Origin: Enoplolaimus lenunculus
Lineage: Eukaryota; Nematoda; Enoplea; Enoplida; Thoracostomopsidae
Reading direction: 5' to 3'
Length of the DNA: 64,000 nucleotides
Assembly: GCA_030248215.1 (NCBI GenBank)
Contig: JASANG010002156.1
Location: forward strand, 248,001-312,000
In this document: positions 11,901 through 31,709 of the stretch, piece after piece
Numbering within the stretch: the stretch's first letter is position 1
Layout: each line of letters begins with the position of its first letter
The notes under the pieces: generated by a model
What the model saw: the letters and a program-made list of their open reading frames with translations, nothing else
The model's database searches: none
What the model was told of the DNA's origin: nothing
Position numbers and translations under genes: made by a program

Positions 11901-14504
11901 CAAAATCGACACGTTAACCCCATTCAGGCAGTGCTCAAGCAACGCAGGCCCGTATGGAACCACGGGGTTGAGCAACTTTCTCAGGTTATCCCCTTTTCGA
12001 GCTTGTTGCAGAAGGGCCGGAAGCTCATCAGCCACTTTATTCAACAGGGTGTCATCGTATTGCCGAGCAAGCTCAACCGGATACTGTTCTCGAACGGCAA
12101 CCCGAACATCGGTATCTTTGTCGGTTCGTGGCCTAAGGACATTCAATATCGTTAGATTATGATCAGTCAATACGATATTCCCACGATCGTACAATTCAAC
12201 AAATAAATGACACGCGACTTCACCTGAGCCAAACTGCAAATCAACTATTCGATCAATACCTGCAAGTACATAAAAACTCAAACGAATCATAATATAAAAG
12301 TTATATAATGATGCAATTTAATCGTATATAATTGCTTTTTTCCATTAAGTTCATTGAACATTTACCAACCGCCACGTTATCCGCAGTTTTCAGGATCCGT
12401 AGCTAGATTAGCAATGGCGTCTCCAGAATTTCATTTCGGGAGGATACATAACAGACTTTAATTGCAGCACATTACTCTACAGCTTGTGATAACAGACTTT
12501 AATTGCAGCACGTTACTCTACAGCTTGTGATAACAGACTTTAATTGCAGCACGTTACTCTACAGCTTGTGATTCAGCCTTCCGTATGACAATTGAGGGGC
12601 CACCCTAGCAAAATTCCATCGATATCATGTTACGCTGACCGCACCCCTGTCAAAGCTGTTGGATGCATACTAGGCCCGCTGTCAGCTCGAGTGTTAGCTT
12701 TCATTGTTCCAAAGATCAGAAATGTTACGTAATACGCCTGCGGCCAAAACATTGAACAGCAGTGCCGGCAAAATTTTCCAGGAAGGTCATAGCCCAAAAG
12801 CAACGCTTGTCTTGGGTTCGGACTCTATTCATACACACGTACCTAATTGTTTCACAGATTCTAATCGTTTCGATTTGATATGCTTTCTGAGTTTCATTGA
12901 AAATCCAGAAGGCATTTGATTTTTAGGCCAATCATACTCGGTCATGTGAATCCGCGCACCAGACTCGATTAGTATTGTCGCTTTTTCATCTGGCCTAAAT
13001 TTGACAGCACGAACAAAGTAAGAAAAAACACGCCAAACGAAAAAACATCAATATGTAACATCGGCAGTAATGTAACAACGGTACAGTATAGAGGGTCGGC
13101 ACTCCAACGAACGCCTTCCAATACTGTACCGTTGTTACAAATACAACTAATTAAACTATCAAATTGTCGGGAACCCTACTAATTTCCTATCAGAAACAGT
13201 CATAAGCAAAATGTAATAATGTAAAAATTTCAGTATTTCTGTTCTACGAAGCAGATAAAGTGATTGATATGGGATAATCGCCCGGTAGTAAAAAACCGAA
13301 GTTACGCCAATCATTCGATTTAAGTACCTATAGAGAGTGCACTCGGTTTTAAAGTAAAAGCGTTTACATACAGATTAGACTCCAACTCCCAAAGAAACCG
13401 TACGTCTAGACTTCGCTTAGGCTTAGCCAAAGCGCAAATTTAACTTATTTCACGCATAGGTATAAGCTTCTTTGATTAATACGTTAAACGTTCAGAACAT
13501 GTTTTATATATGAAATTTCGCTCGTGGAAATGGGCAAACCTCCCATGTTCAGCGCCCTCATTGGAATAAACTCATTTGGTACGCAAATAAATCCATAAAA
13601 ACCGAAGAACAAACAAGACACATGTGCTCGCGACACCTCTAAGTTTCGAAACAGCAAATTTAAGCAAATTTTAGCTAAACTACACTAAAAGATGCCAAAA
13701 ATACCAAATTTTAGCCACTGCTTTTATGTGCGGGGCTTTCTAAAACACCCCCCATTCGTTAAATCCCCGGAAGCACCTAGGAAAAAGATTGCACTAGCGA
13801 ACAGCCATAGTAGGTTAGTCTGAGTACATGTGCTATAATTTTAAGTATGCTTTAAAGTTTCGATCTCAACTTTATTTGGGCCTGGAGTTATTTATGCGCT
13901 ACAATTAGAGACAATTGACATTTATGGACACAAATTAAGGTTTAGGGACTCTATCCACATGCGGATTCTTATTAGGGATACAAACTCCCGCCAATGTTAC
14001 TTTAAAGGCCGTCCCATTTTCCCTGTACAGCAATGTACCAGGAGTACATTAAAAATATAATTGGGACAGCGGGACAGTTGGGACAAACGGGACAGATAGT
14101 ACAGTTGGGGCAGATGGGACACTTTGGACAGATGGGACAGTGCGGGTCACTACAGTACACACATGGTTTCAATGTACTTGTCACTCGCTGTATTCGGTAC
14201 GTAAACCCAAAAATGGATTGCTATAAATTGAAATACAATTCCGCATGGGAATTCGCATACACAACACCGTCCGGTGTCGTCTGGTGACATACAGTATCAA
14301 ACTGCACTGAGCATCGCAAGCGTATTGCTCTTCAACAGATTTGTAAAATTATTTCAAACGCCAACAGCCAAAAATTTACCTTTGTAACCGAATAAGATAC
14401 AATTTATTGTCAATATCGTACACATTCGCCACTCGCAACGAGCGATACTGTTGCAGCTCTTGTACCGCAGCAACTATATCGATAGTTGAAAATTTAGTCT
14501 TCAT
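5966..14504 (-). CDS. NEMF: Ribosome quality control factor NEMF/Rqc2 homologue, 11 exons, complete (1161 aa)
   Basis: The product should bind 60S ribosomes holding stalled nascent chains, recruit the Listerin ubiquitin ligase and direct C-terminal tailing. Exons, in transcript order: 14380-14504, 12843-12994, 11798-12259, 11097-11440, 10301-10547, 9328-9590, 8926-9022, 8516-8671, 8113-8391, 7042-7658, 5966-6709. All junctions are GT-AG and in phase. Visible parts: the N-terminal block [17 protein letters not shown] and, across exons 2-3, [14 protein letters not shown] (NFACT-N); D9 and the D95-R96 pair match residues known to be needed for tailing in Rqc2/NEMF. Coiled coil around 300-360, NFACT-R around 545-660 ([29 protein letters not shown]), a charged linker at 710-1050 and NFACT-C at 1060-1155 ([13 protein letters not shown]). 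Human NEMF has 1076 residues; the linker accounts for the extra length. The start is the ATG that aligns with the human start. Confidence 0.95.
7695..7862. repeat. GC-rich 84 bp tandem duplication in NEMF intron 9
   Basis: Two adjacent units, 7695-7778 and 7779-7862, differ at only about two positions (ATGTTCAATGG versus ATGTTGAATAG). The unit contains GGCGGCGCCGTCCTCGCGAC and is far richer in G and C than the intron around it. Confidence 0.9.
12448..12570. repeat. Three 41 bp tandem repeats in NEMF intron 2
   Basis: Three units beginning ATAACAGACTTTAATTGC and ending TACAGCTTGTG lie head to tail. Only one base differs, in the first unit (CACATTAC versus CACGTTAC). The near identity points to recent expansion. 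Confidence 0.95.
13072..13139. repeat. 18-bp perfect inverted repeat (hairpin) in NEMF intron 1
   Basis: GTAACAACGGTACAGTAT and its exact reverse complement ATACTGTACCGTTGTTAC are separated by 32 bases. It is probably a very short palindromic MITE or the fused ends of a larger element; no target duplication is obvious. Confidence 0.8.
13828..13992 (+). mobile_element. Family B MITE fragment
   Basis: Internal part of family B, recognised by TTTAAAGTTTCGATCTCAA, CCTGGAGTTATTTATGCGC and GGTTTAGGGACTCTATCC. Both terminal repeats are missing. It lies in NEMF intron 1. Confidence 0.7.
14071..14148. repeat. GGGACAG-type minisatellite
   Basis: About nine degenerate copies of a 9-base word close to GGGACAGNT. 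Read as protein it gives CPxCP-like or GQxGQ-like strings on the two strands, an effect of the period being a multiple of three. It lies inside NEMF intron 1. Confidence 0.75.
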
Positions 14505-14541
14505 TTAAAACGCAGACAAAAAACCTTTATTAGTCTAAGTA

Positions 14542-14556
14542 CTAAAACAAAAAGGA
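14542..14556 (-). promoter_or_regulatory. Candidate 5'UTR acceptor site upstream of NEMF
   Basis: On the minus strand TCCTTTTTGTTTTAG lies 37 bases before the NEMF start codon. It could be the acceptor of a 5'UTR intron or of a trans-spliced leader. The pyrimidine run and AG are seen; use of the site is inferred. Confidence 0.35.
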
Positions 14557-14595
14557 CGATTTCATTAGTGTACAGCATGTACATAAATAGTCTGG

Positions 14596-14741
14596 CCCAT
14601 GTAAAGATCAAGGACGAAACGTTTTTCTGTGGGACTGCAATAAAGTAAGCTTAAGCTTTATACTAATTTCTTTTGCTTGGATTAGACATAGGCTTAGGAA
14701 TATGCTTTATAATACTGTTCCGCCCCTGTTCTTTACATTCG
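14596..14741 (+). mobile_element. Family A MITE, both ends present, short TTAGGC tract
   Basis: Left end CCCATGTAAAGATCAAGGAC and right end GTTCCGCCCCTGTTCTTTAC are imperfect inverted repeats. The internal array is reduced to a single TTAGGA-like unit, so array length varies between copies. Confidence 0.8.
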
Positions 14742-15074
14742 TCAATAGTCTTACGGCAACCTACTATCGCACTCCTCAAGCTCTTACAGCGGCATGGCGA
14801 TGGTTAACGTGTCCCATCAGGGATTCCAATATAGAACATATTCATGTGAGAAAGGTTCACATTGTTGCTCAAGTTGGTAAAACAAGCATCTATAGACACC
14901 CACAAACTGCTTGCGGTTTCAACACTCTCTATATGTTAAAACTATAACGTAACGCAATAATTTACTTGTAACGCATAATTAATGTAAACAAGCAATAAAA
15001 TATAGTTTATAAACAATAAACATTAATCTTAAACTAAAGAATATAACATTTTCGAAAAGCTTCCGAACGCACAA

Positions 15075-15455
15075 TATCAGGATCCAACCGCGAGACTGCC
15101 TCCAGCTCCCGCTCCGGCAGAAAATCGACCTGGATCAACTGGAGGCTGGCGCCATCTCCCGCTCCGGCAGAAATCGACCTCCGGATCAAGCAGAATTTCT
15201 GCCGGAGGTTCCCTTAATTTAGGTAGTGAAATTTTGCATAGCTTTACAAAAATTTATTTCTTTGGTACTTACGTTTCATTTCAACTTTTCGTACAATTGT
15301 GCTAAAAAAGCGTAAAACCAAATGTTTTAATAACACCTTACAGATACATATTTGGCAAATTTGTTCGCCTCGCCTCTAGCTTCACCTCCGGCTCCAGAAA
15401 ATTTTGCAGACTTCCGACTCCGGTACTTTTTACCTCCAATGGCACCCTGCGAAAT
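15075..15455 (-). mobile_element. Family C hAT-like MITE
   Basis: Reverse-oriented copy. The ends CAGGATCCAACCG and GGCACCCTG are degraded versions of CAGGGTGCAACCGG and its complement. Subterminal clusters contain CTCCGGCTCCGG and GCTCCGGCAGAAA words. Flanks of about 8 bases (CACAATAT and CGAAATAT) are partly alike, as an old 8-bp target duplication would be. Confidence 0.65.
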
Positions 15456-15937
15456 ATGATAAAGACAAAAATTAAAATTGAAGATTTTTATAGAAAAATG
15501 ATTATTAAGCACATTGGTCGCAATGCAATTACAACCAGTGGCGAATTCAGAAATTTCTGACGGTATTTTGCCAATGTTCATTTTAATGGCGTCAAGGTCA
15601 CCTAAGCAACAAGCTTTATGCCTAAGAGTAAGCCTTAACGTTACAATTGTTCTAAAACTAAGCCTAGTTCTAAGCAAAAATTACTCGAAAACCTAAGCAT
15701 ACTGTACTGCAATCCTGCGGGGAAACGAAAAGCCTTATTCGATAAATACCAGCAAACCGAAAACACTTCTTCACCTTTGCATGCACATCAATATTGCCAC
15801 CAATAAATAAATAACAAAAAGAGTATATATGAAACGAAATATTTTAACAAGGCATAGTAAAACAAAAAAACAATAACTGCAGCAAATACTCCAGACAAAT
15901 ACAACTGATCAAAAACTATAAATACAAAAAACACACC

Positions 15938-17269
15938 CTAAAATCGGGAAGTGTCTCTCCCGAACAACAGTGTTTTCAACCAATCCAGTGGAACTTGCAT
16001 TCGAAGCCGCCAGCTTCCTAAACGGGTCAAATAAGCCGAACGCCATAACACCCACGAAATGACCCCTTGAAGTTTGAACCGAGGTATATCCGATACTGCA
16101 CGATACTCCCCTACATACGCCAGCATTCCCATTGACCTAAAACTAAACTTATCTATTTTCCGCGGAACGTCTTCGGCACTCAGGCTTAGCTGAGCGCATT
16201 TATTTAGCAACTTAGCTAAATATCGGCCTTGGCGTTCGGCAACCTGTGCTGTACACGGCAACGAAAATCCTTCGATATCAGCGCAATCGCCGAGCGCAAA
16301 GCTATTGCCCGACAAATCTGATTTAACCCTCAAAAATGGGTCGGTTAGAATTTGGCCCTGCTTATTTTTCAGCATGCTTAAACTTTCCGTAAACGCCCGT
16401 GGAGCTAGACCAGTACTCCAAACAACTAGACCACACCTAATCACTTCACCATGAGCTAGCACCACACGATCCGGTAGGACTTCTTTAACAATCCCCTGTT
16501 TGAGTTCAAAATTTTTCCGAGCCGATATTTTCCGCTCGGCATAGCTTTGAAGTTTACGATCAAATCCAGGCAGTATTTTATTAGCTTCAATTAGCGTAAC
16601 CCGTACGTCTTCTTTATTTGACCCATACAGACGTGCAATATCACTCATTATAAAATCATACAACTCAGCACCGAATTCTACACCTGTAGGCCCACCGCCA
16701 ACAATAACAACATGAAGCAACCGGTCGTGCTCTGCCTTTACAATGTCTGGTGCCATACTCAATTCAATATTATTCAAAATATGCCCTCGAATCATACGAG
16801 CATCTGCGACTTCTTTCAAAAAATGCGCATACTCACGTACTCCAGGAATGCCAAACGTATTTGGCAATGCGCCAACGCCTATCACCAGCTTATCATATGT
16901 TATTGAATATGTCGTTTCAGGCTTTAAAACCGGCCGAACAACAATCGACTGGTTCGTATGCAACAGCGATCGATCCGGTGCTGTCGAAGTCGTGGCGTCA
17001 TGCGACAACGATGACATACCACTCGACCACTGTGCCGCTTCAGCGAGATGAAAATCGTCTGGATGCCGAAATCCATGATTTCGAATTGGTTCAATAATCG
17101 AACGAAACTCTAACGTTCCCACAGTTGTGCTCGCGAGTAACGGAGTGAACAGGAAATGATTCCGAGGGGACACAACAATCACACGGTATAGCTGTTTTGA
17201 AACGTTTTTGAGCACACTATAACTGCCCCAACCACTGCCTAGTATTACTAGCCGAAGCAACTTTCGCAT
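15938..17269 (-). CDS. Alternative (type II) NADH dehydrogenase, rotenone-insensitive, intronless (443 aa)
   Basis: Monotopic flavoenzyme that should pass electrons from NADH to ubiquinone at the inner mitochondrial membrane without pumping protons, bypassing complex I. Visible: FAD-binding GSGWGS at residues 11-16 followed by SPRNHFLFTPLLAST; second Rossmann NAD-binding GGGPTGVEFGAEL at 191-203; STGLAPR at 285-291; FAD-contacting FALGDCAD at 324-331; the quinone-site AQVAERQG at 341-348; GMLAYVGEY at 381-389; and a basic amphipathic C-terminus. The length is close to single-domain family members, and there is no EF-hand insert. The reading begins almost at the Rossmann fold and a stop lies five codons upstream, so a mitochondrial presequence would need an unseen upstream exon. 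It is the only intron-free gene in the window. NDI1-like; the orthologue name is uncertain. Confidence 0.93.
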   Translation of the reverse strand: MRKLLRLVILGSGWGSYSVLKNVSKQLYRVIVVSPRNHFLFTPLLASTTVGTLEFRSIIEPIRNHGFRHPDDFHLAEAAQWSSGMSSLSHDATTSTAPDRSLLHTNQSIVVRPVLKPETTYSITYDKLVIGVGALPNTFGIPGVREYAHFLKEVADARMIRGHILNNIELSMAPDIVKAEHDRLLHVVIVGGGPTGVEFGAELYDFIMSDIARLYGSNKEDVRVTLIEANKILPGFDRKLQSYAERKISARKNFELKQGIVKEVLPDRVVLAHGEVIRCGLVVWSTGLAPRAFTESLSMLKNKQGQILTDPFLRVKSDLSGNSFALGDCADIEGFSLPCTAQVAERQGRYLAKLLNKCAQLSLSAEDVPRKIDKFSFRSMGMLAYVGEYRAVSDIPRFKLQGVISWVLWRSAYLTRLGSWRLRMQVPLDWLKTLLFGRDTSRF

Positions 17270-17427
17270 CGTGGTTTGAAAAACTTACAACGAAATCGAA
17301 TTATTAGCCGCACATGTTAGACTTCACATCCGATACTCTATAAAGAACATCTATTAAAACAAAGAACCAAGTTGCAACTAGATCTACCTCTAGCTTACGT
17401 AAAAAATTTTCTCATTTTCACAATTTC

Positions 17428-17800
17428 AGGGTACAACTGGAGGTCTGCTTCCGGCTCCGACAAAAAGTCGGCCTCGGGCTCCGGCAAAAAGTCGGCCTCG
17501 GGCTCCGGCACAATTTTTGCCAATGGTTCCGGCAATTTCGGTAGTAAAATTTTGAACAATTTTGTAAAATTTATCGATTTAGCGAGTTTCGTTTTTCTTC
17601 TGTCACAATTTTCAGGAACAAATTTCCGAAATTTTGCAGCAAATTAGCGTAAAACCAAAACAACTCAACAACATATTGCGGATACTGGCTACAATTAAAC
17701 TAATTAAAAATATTTTTAGTACCTAATTTCGCCTACTCCGGCTCCGGCAAGTTTCGTTGACCTCCGGCTCCGGTATTTTTCACTTCCGCTTGCACCAAGG
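17428..17800 (-). mobile_element. Family C hAT-like MITE with GGCTCC tandem words
   Basis: Ends CAGGGTACAACTGGAGG and CACTTCCGCTTGCACCAAG. It has a short tandem array of TCGGCCTCGGGCTCCGGCAA at 17470-17515 and CCGGCTCCGG clusters near the other end. It lies between the 5' end of the NADH dehydrogenase gene and the 3' end of the glutathione reductase gene. Confidence 0.7.
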
Positions 17801-17915
17801 TGAATTTATAAGTAACTTTTCGGCATTTTTGAAAGTATGAACTTCCAATATTTCTTCCAAAAAGTATCATTGACCGATATTACCTGTTTTTCGAAAATAC
17901 TAGCGAATATAAAGC

Positions 17916-18200
17916 AACCACAGTGGAACCGGAAGAGAAGAAGCGGAGACGGAGGTAAACAAACGTTGCCGGAGAAAGAGGTTACTTGCTACAATGATGG
18001 ATAATTCGCTAATTTTAGCAAATAATGTGTACGTGTTTGTTAGCATAAGTTAAAACAAAACGCACTAAACAAATAAATTTTATAAAACTATGCAAAATTT
18101 CAATGCCGAAATCGCCGGAACCTGTGGCACAAATGCTACGAGAGACGGATGTCGATTTCCTGACGGATCCGGAGGCAAAACTCCGGTTATATTCTAAAAG
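17916..18200 (+). mobile_element. Family C element, degraded
   Basis: AGTGGAACCGGAAGAG at the left, GGAGACGGAGGTAAAC next to it, and GACGGATCCGGAGGCAAAAC near the right match the family C order, but the outermost CAGGG and CCCTG are lost. Confidence 0.55.
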
Positions 18201-19413
18201 TTATAGAAAAAACTAAATGAGAGGCAAAACTTTTAGAGGTTTCCAGTACTGAAATTTTGGATTTTGCATAAAAACTGAGTCATTTCTGGAAGCATATTGT
18301 TCCTGTTATCAAACTCAACACGATTTCAACTGCAGTTTTGTATTACCTTCGGCTAAAGTATGTTGTAAGCAGAGACGATTTATGATCCCAGATTATTCCA
18401 AACGTTAGCGAGATATATTTTACCCTCCGGTTGCACCTTGAGCAACAGGAAGGTTTTAGAAAAAGTTTGTACATAGATTACAAGTGTTCCTTCCAATAAT
18501 TTAGCAGTCAAATATAACAATAAATTAGTGCATTAAAATACTGAATCTTGTCCAATTTATTAATTAATAAAGCAAATAGCGAAGAACGAAAAAGTTTTAT
18601 TAAAGGAAATATGAATAAAATCTACATTTACAACAACAGTTCAAAATAAACAGAAAGCAAAAGCCCATTAATTGACTACAACTAAATTACACTAAGGATA
18701 GTTCCAGGTTCGCAAATGCCTAATTACATTTTAGAAACCATTATTCATCCATAAGTTAAATATGCACATAAAAATTTGAGAACGGCAATATCTACATATT
18801 AGCTTGCACCTGAGCCAAATCATGTTTGTGAACACTAACTTTTACAATGTTCCCGTTATATTCGCAGCAACAAAAAGCACATACACACAGAACGCATAAA
18901 ATCACAGCCATAAACGCACATAATTACTGTATTTCTGATGCCACAAAGTACACTTAAATTCACGTCATTCTCCTGTCTACCAAATTCTAACCAAGCGAAC
19001 TCTGGTCCTTGGCGTTTTCTAACTATCAGTTTTTACTCTATCATCATTCAAATCTTGTCTTCAGTTATTGTTTGCATATGTCTCATTAAACAATAATTTA
19101 CCAGAGTCAAATTTATGTCAACTTGGGTATGTTTATTAAAAAAAACACCACATTGCACCTTTATACACTATACACAATAATTGCGGCACCAATAGCTAGC
19201 ACATAATGGAAAAACTATGAAGTGAACGTGTGCTTGAGCGGAAATACGGGGCTCAGCCTACCCAAAACATTAAGCCCCACTACAAGCCAACCTAAAATCC
19301 TTTTACTTTCTTAACATGTTGACCTGGCTACTAACCTGCCACTAGATCAAACACCTAGCCCATAGCATAACTTTTGAAGCAAAATGTTTTAACTAAATGT
19401 TTCAGAGTTTCAA
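18201..19413. other. Spacer containing the glutathione reductase 3' region
   Basis: No open frame of interest. A minus-strand AATAAA (TTTATT at 19126-19131) lies about 285 bases past the glutathione reductase stop codon and is a reasonable polyadenylation signal; another is near 18590. Confidence 0.4.
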
Positions 19414-28918
<9,505 letters not shown>

Positions 28919-29496
28919 AAATGCAATATTTTTGTGCAGATAAAGTTGATCATTACAAACATGATACAGTATCCGACCCTACAAATAAGAACTGACTGTC
29001 AATGAATGTTCTACAAAATAACAATATATTTTTACACTCGTTTATTTCAAACTTTAAAGTCAATTATAATTTTTTGTACAATCCAAAACTTAACAATGTA
29101 AAACCGATAAATGCCTTGAACGTGGTAGTTATGTTATTATATACAATACGTAGTTCTTTTTCAGTAAAATTCAGGAAATGGGCAATGAGACGAAAAAGTT
29201 TTCAAGATTTTAAGTTACATTAGCGTTATATTTACGTCGATTTCAGATTTAAGGTAGTCACGTTAGCCAACCTTACTACTGCAATGTGATTCCACTAAAG
29301 GCTGAATATTATATTATCAAAATATTGAGTTAAGGAAACTGTTCGTCGTTAAATGCTATAAACCATTTTTTCAACAGGAGCTACATTTCTCTGGAAGCAG
29401 GAAGTAGTACCATATCTATTTTCTCGCCAAAACAGAAACAGGAACCGGAATATGGATTTCAATATAATATTGCATCACCAAAATATTACTATAGTT

Positions 29497-29600
29497 CAGG
29501 GTGTAACCGAAGGTGAAAAATACTGGAGCCGGAGCCGGAGCCGCAGCCGCAGGTCAACGAAACTTCCCGGAGCCGGAGCCGGTGGTGAGGCGAAGTTAGG
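29497..29600 (+). mobile_element. Family C fragment, GGAGCC subtype
   Basis: Left end CAGGGTGTAACCGAAGGTG, then AATACTGGAGCCGGAGCCGG and GTCAACGAAACTTCCCGGAG. The right half is lost. It carries three tandem GGAGCC words in each of two clusters. Confidence 0.7.
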
Positions 29601-30025
29601 TAGTAAAAATTTATATTATAAATTCAATTTTAGCCAATACATGCAATATGTTGTTTAAGTTGTTTGGTAGGCCTGTATTCTGCCTGAGCCGGAGCCGGAT
29701 ATAACTCAACCGACTATAAAGTACGAACAACCCCCAACGACTACAAGATATGCTTTCCTTTTAATACATTTTAATATAAGGAGTGCTTCTTTTAAAAATT
29801 AGATGTAAATTTTAACATCCATTGGTCGCTTTACTTTGAGAGTGGATGGAACATCTATTACATCGGTGCGTGCATTTTAACGTGGATGACACATAACGTG
29901 GTTGCGCATGCACTACGTTTTAAATACAAAACATTACAGCAAGACAAACTAATAGCAGTCGAACGGTTGCGTTTAAAAATCAAATCTATCACGCTCGGTT
30001 GTCGTTTGAAAAATGGGACCATTAG

Positions 30026-30290
30026 GGTGCATCCGGAGGTAAAAAATACAGAATCCAGAGCCAGTTGAGGTGAGGCGAAAACGCTAATTTTCGGCGAAAT
30101 TTCGGAAATGCTTTCCTGAAAATTGTATCAAAAATGAAAAAATGGCTAAACAGATAAATTTTGCAAAATTATGCAAAATTTTACTACCAAAATTGCCGGA
30201 AATACCGGCAAAAATTCCACTGGAGCCGAAGCCGGAGCCGGACGCCGATTTTCTGCCGGAGCCGGAGTCGGAGGCAGACCTCTGTTGTAC
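30026..30290 (+). mobile_element. Family C element, near complete
   Basis: Begins AGGGTGCATCCGGAGGTAAA and ends CGGAGGCAGACCTCTGTTGT with the family C order between (GAGGCGAAAACGCTAATTTT, ACCAAAATTGCCGGAA, GAGCCGAAGCCGGAGCCGGA). The ends are degraded. Confidence 0.7.
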
Positions 30291-31685
30291 ACAATAGTGA
30301 CCATATACGTATTTACATATCTCATGTTGATAGTTACGTGTTTAACTTGGCTCCGGTTGGTATCGGCCCTGGTACTGGGGCCTTGAACCCCGGCTTCGGT
30401 AAAAATTCCGACCCGGGGCATCTCTAATTTTCAAAATATATACTGGTTAGTCTAATTTTTCGTACACGGCACATGTTTGGATATACGTTGATAAAACAGA
30501 TTTCACCAAAACAAATCAAAACACCGTAATAAGCTTCAATAACTCCGTTAAATTTTACTCTAATTAAAACACAACGACAAAATGTTGTTAGTTCAAATAA
30601 CATCGCCACCTGCTACGCTCTAATTCACAGCACGAAATATCGCAAATACAGTTGACTGGTTTGAACGCTTTGCGTATTAAATCTGAACGAGCTCTCTTTC
30701 TGCTCTAATACGCAGCATGAAGCGCATGTATATAGTAATGTTAAGGCTGTCCCATTTTCTTACACGGCTGCAAAGCAAAATGATTCGATTTTTTAATCTT
30801 AAATTATTTTCTTGTTTCGAATTTAAATTATTAACACTTATTTTTACGCTTAGAGTCGGTTTAAGGCTTTAGAGCTTACCAGGATGTCATAATCTGTAGC
30901 ACTGCCCTATCGTCACGTTGACCGATAAATTAATAAAACATTGGCAAAAACATCTGTACGTTCGATAGCGTATAAGGCTCATAAAGAAATCAAGATTTTA
31001 AATCTTGACTCAGGTTTGAATAATGGAATTTCTTTTCGTCAGCTTCAGCTACCTACTTTAGTCGTGAAACAGTGCAAATTATTCCAAAATATTTTTTACG
31101 CAATAGCATTTTGTATCTGTATATTCGGCACCCCCAAACGGGGTGCAGTTGACACCTGAAACCCTCCTGTCTACGCCCTTGTTTTTACTGTATGTTTTCT
31201 GAGTTAAAAGTTACGATTTCACAAAATTAAACGTACACTTTTATCGAAGTGTTAAATTTGTTTCAGCCACTAAAACGTTGCTTTGGCTCCTGCTCACAGT
31301 TTACTCATGATTTTTCAGCTGAGTGAGGCTGACGAAGACCTTTTTAGAACAGCCCTGAGGCCAACGTACCGATAAGGCTAGGGGCGTGAACGTTATAATT
31401 GTAATATCAGGCTGAAATATCTACCCAATGAGTAGTAGAAAAACCCTAGCAAAGAATTGATATATTATTGTAATTCTACAGATCTACACAATTTTACTGA
31501 CTGTCCCCTCCGTTTGATCCGAACATGTCTAAATCATTGATGTAGGCTGTAAACTGAGATATACATAGCTAGGGCTGCAATCTGAGTGTGAGAAGGTGGT
31601 GTCTCTGGCTTGACAGACTGACCTGCTCTAAAATTGCCTGAATACCGTTTCAACCGAGTTGCATATAAACTTCATTCCTTTTTGC

Positions 31686-31695
31686 TTTTTTGCAG
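31686..31695 (+). promoter_or_regulatory. Candidate leader acceptor just upstream of the AIG1-like start
   Basis: TTTTTTGCAG precedes the start codon by 14 bases, and the local 5'UTR would therefore be very short. Either a 5'UTR intron or trans-splicing of a spliced leader would explain it. The acceptor is seen; the mechanism is inferred. Confidence 0.4.
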
Positions 31696-31709
31696 GGCAG
31701 CGTAACAAT

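Larger units (their letters stand above)
28919..31709. other. Divergent intergenic region between GSR and the AIG1-like gene
   Basis: The two genes are transcribed away from each other, so both promoters should lie here. No convincing TATA box or other promoter element can be singled out. The stretch holds family C remnants at 29497-29600 and 30026-30290 and no supportable open frame. Confidence 0.5.

Noticed and set aside
14002-14184. CPxCP-repeat protein
   Set aside because: A 9-base minisatellite read in frame; no start context or splice sites.
15327-15677. 116-codon minus-strand frame
   Set aside because: It runs across a family C MITE end and its flank.
16712-17097. Plus-strand frames opposite the NADH dehydrogenase
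   Set aside because: Antisense shadows of a clear gene.
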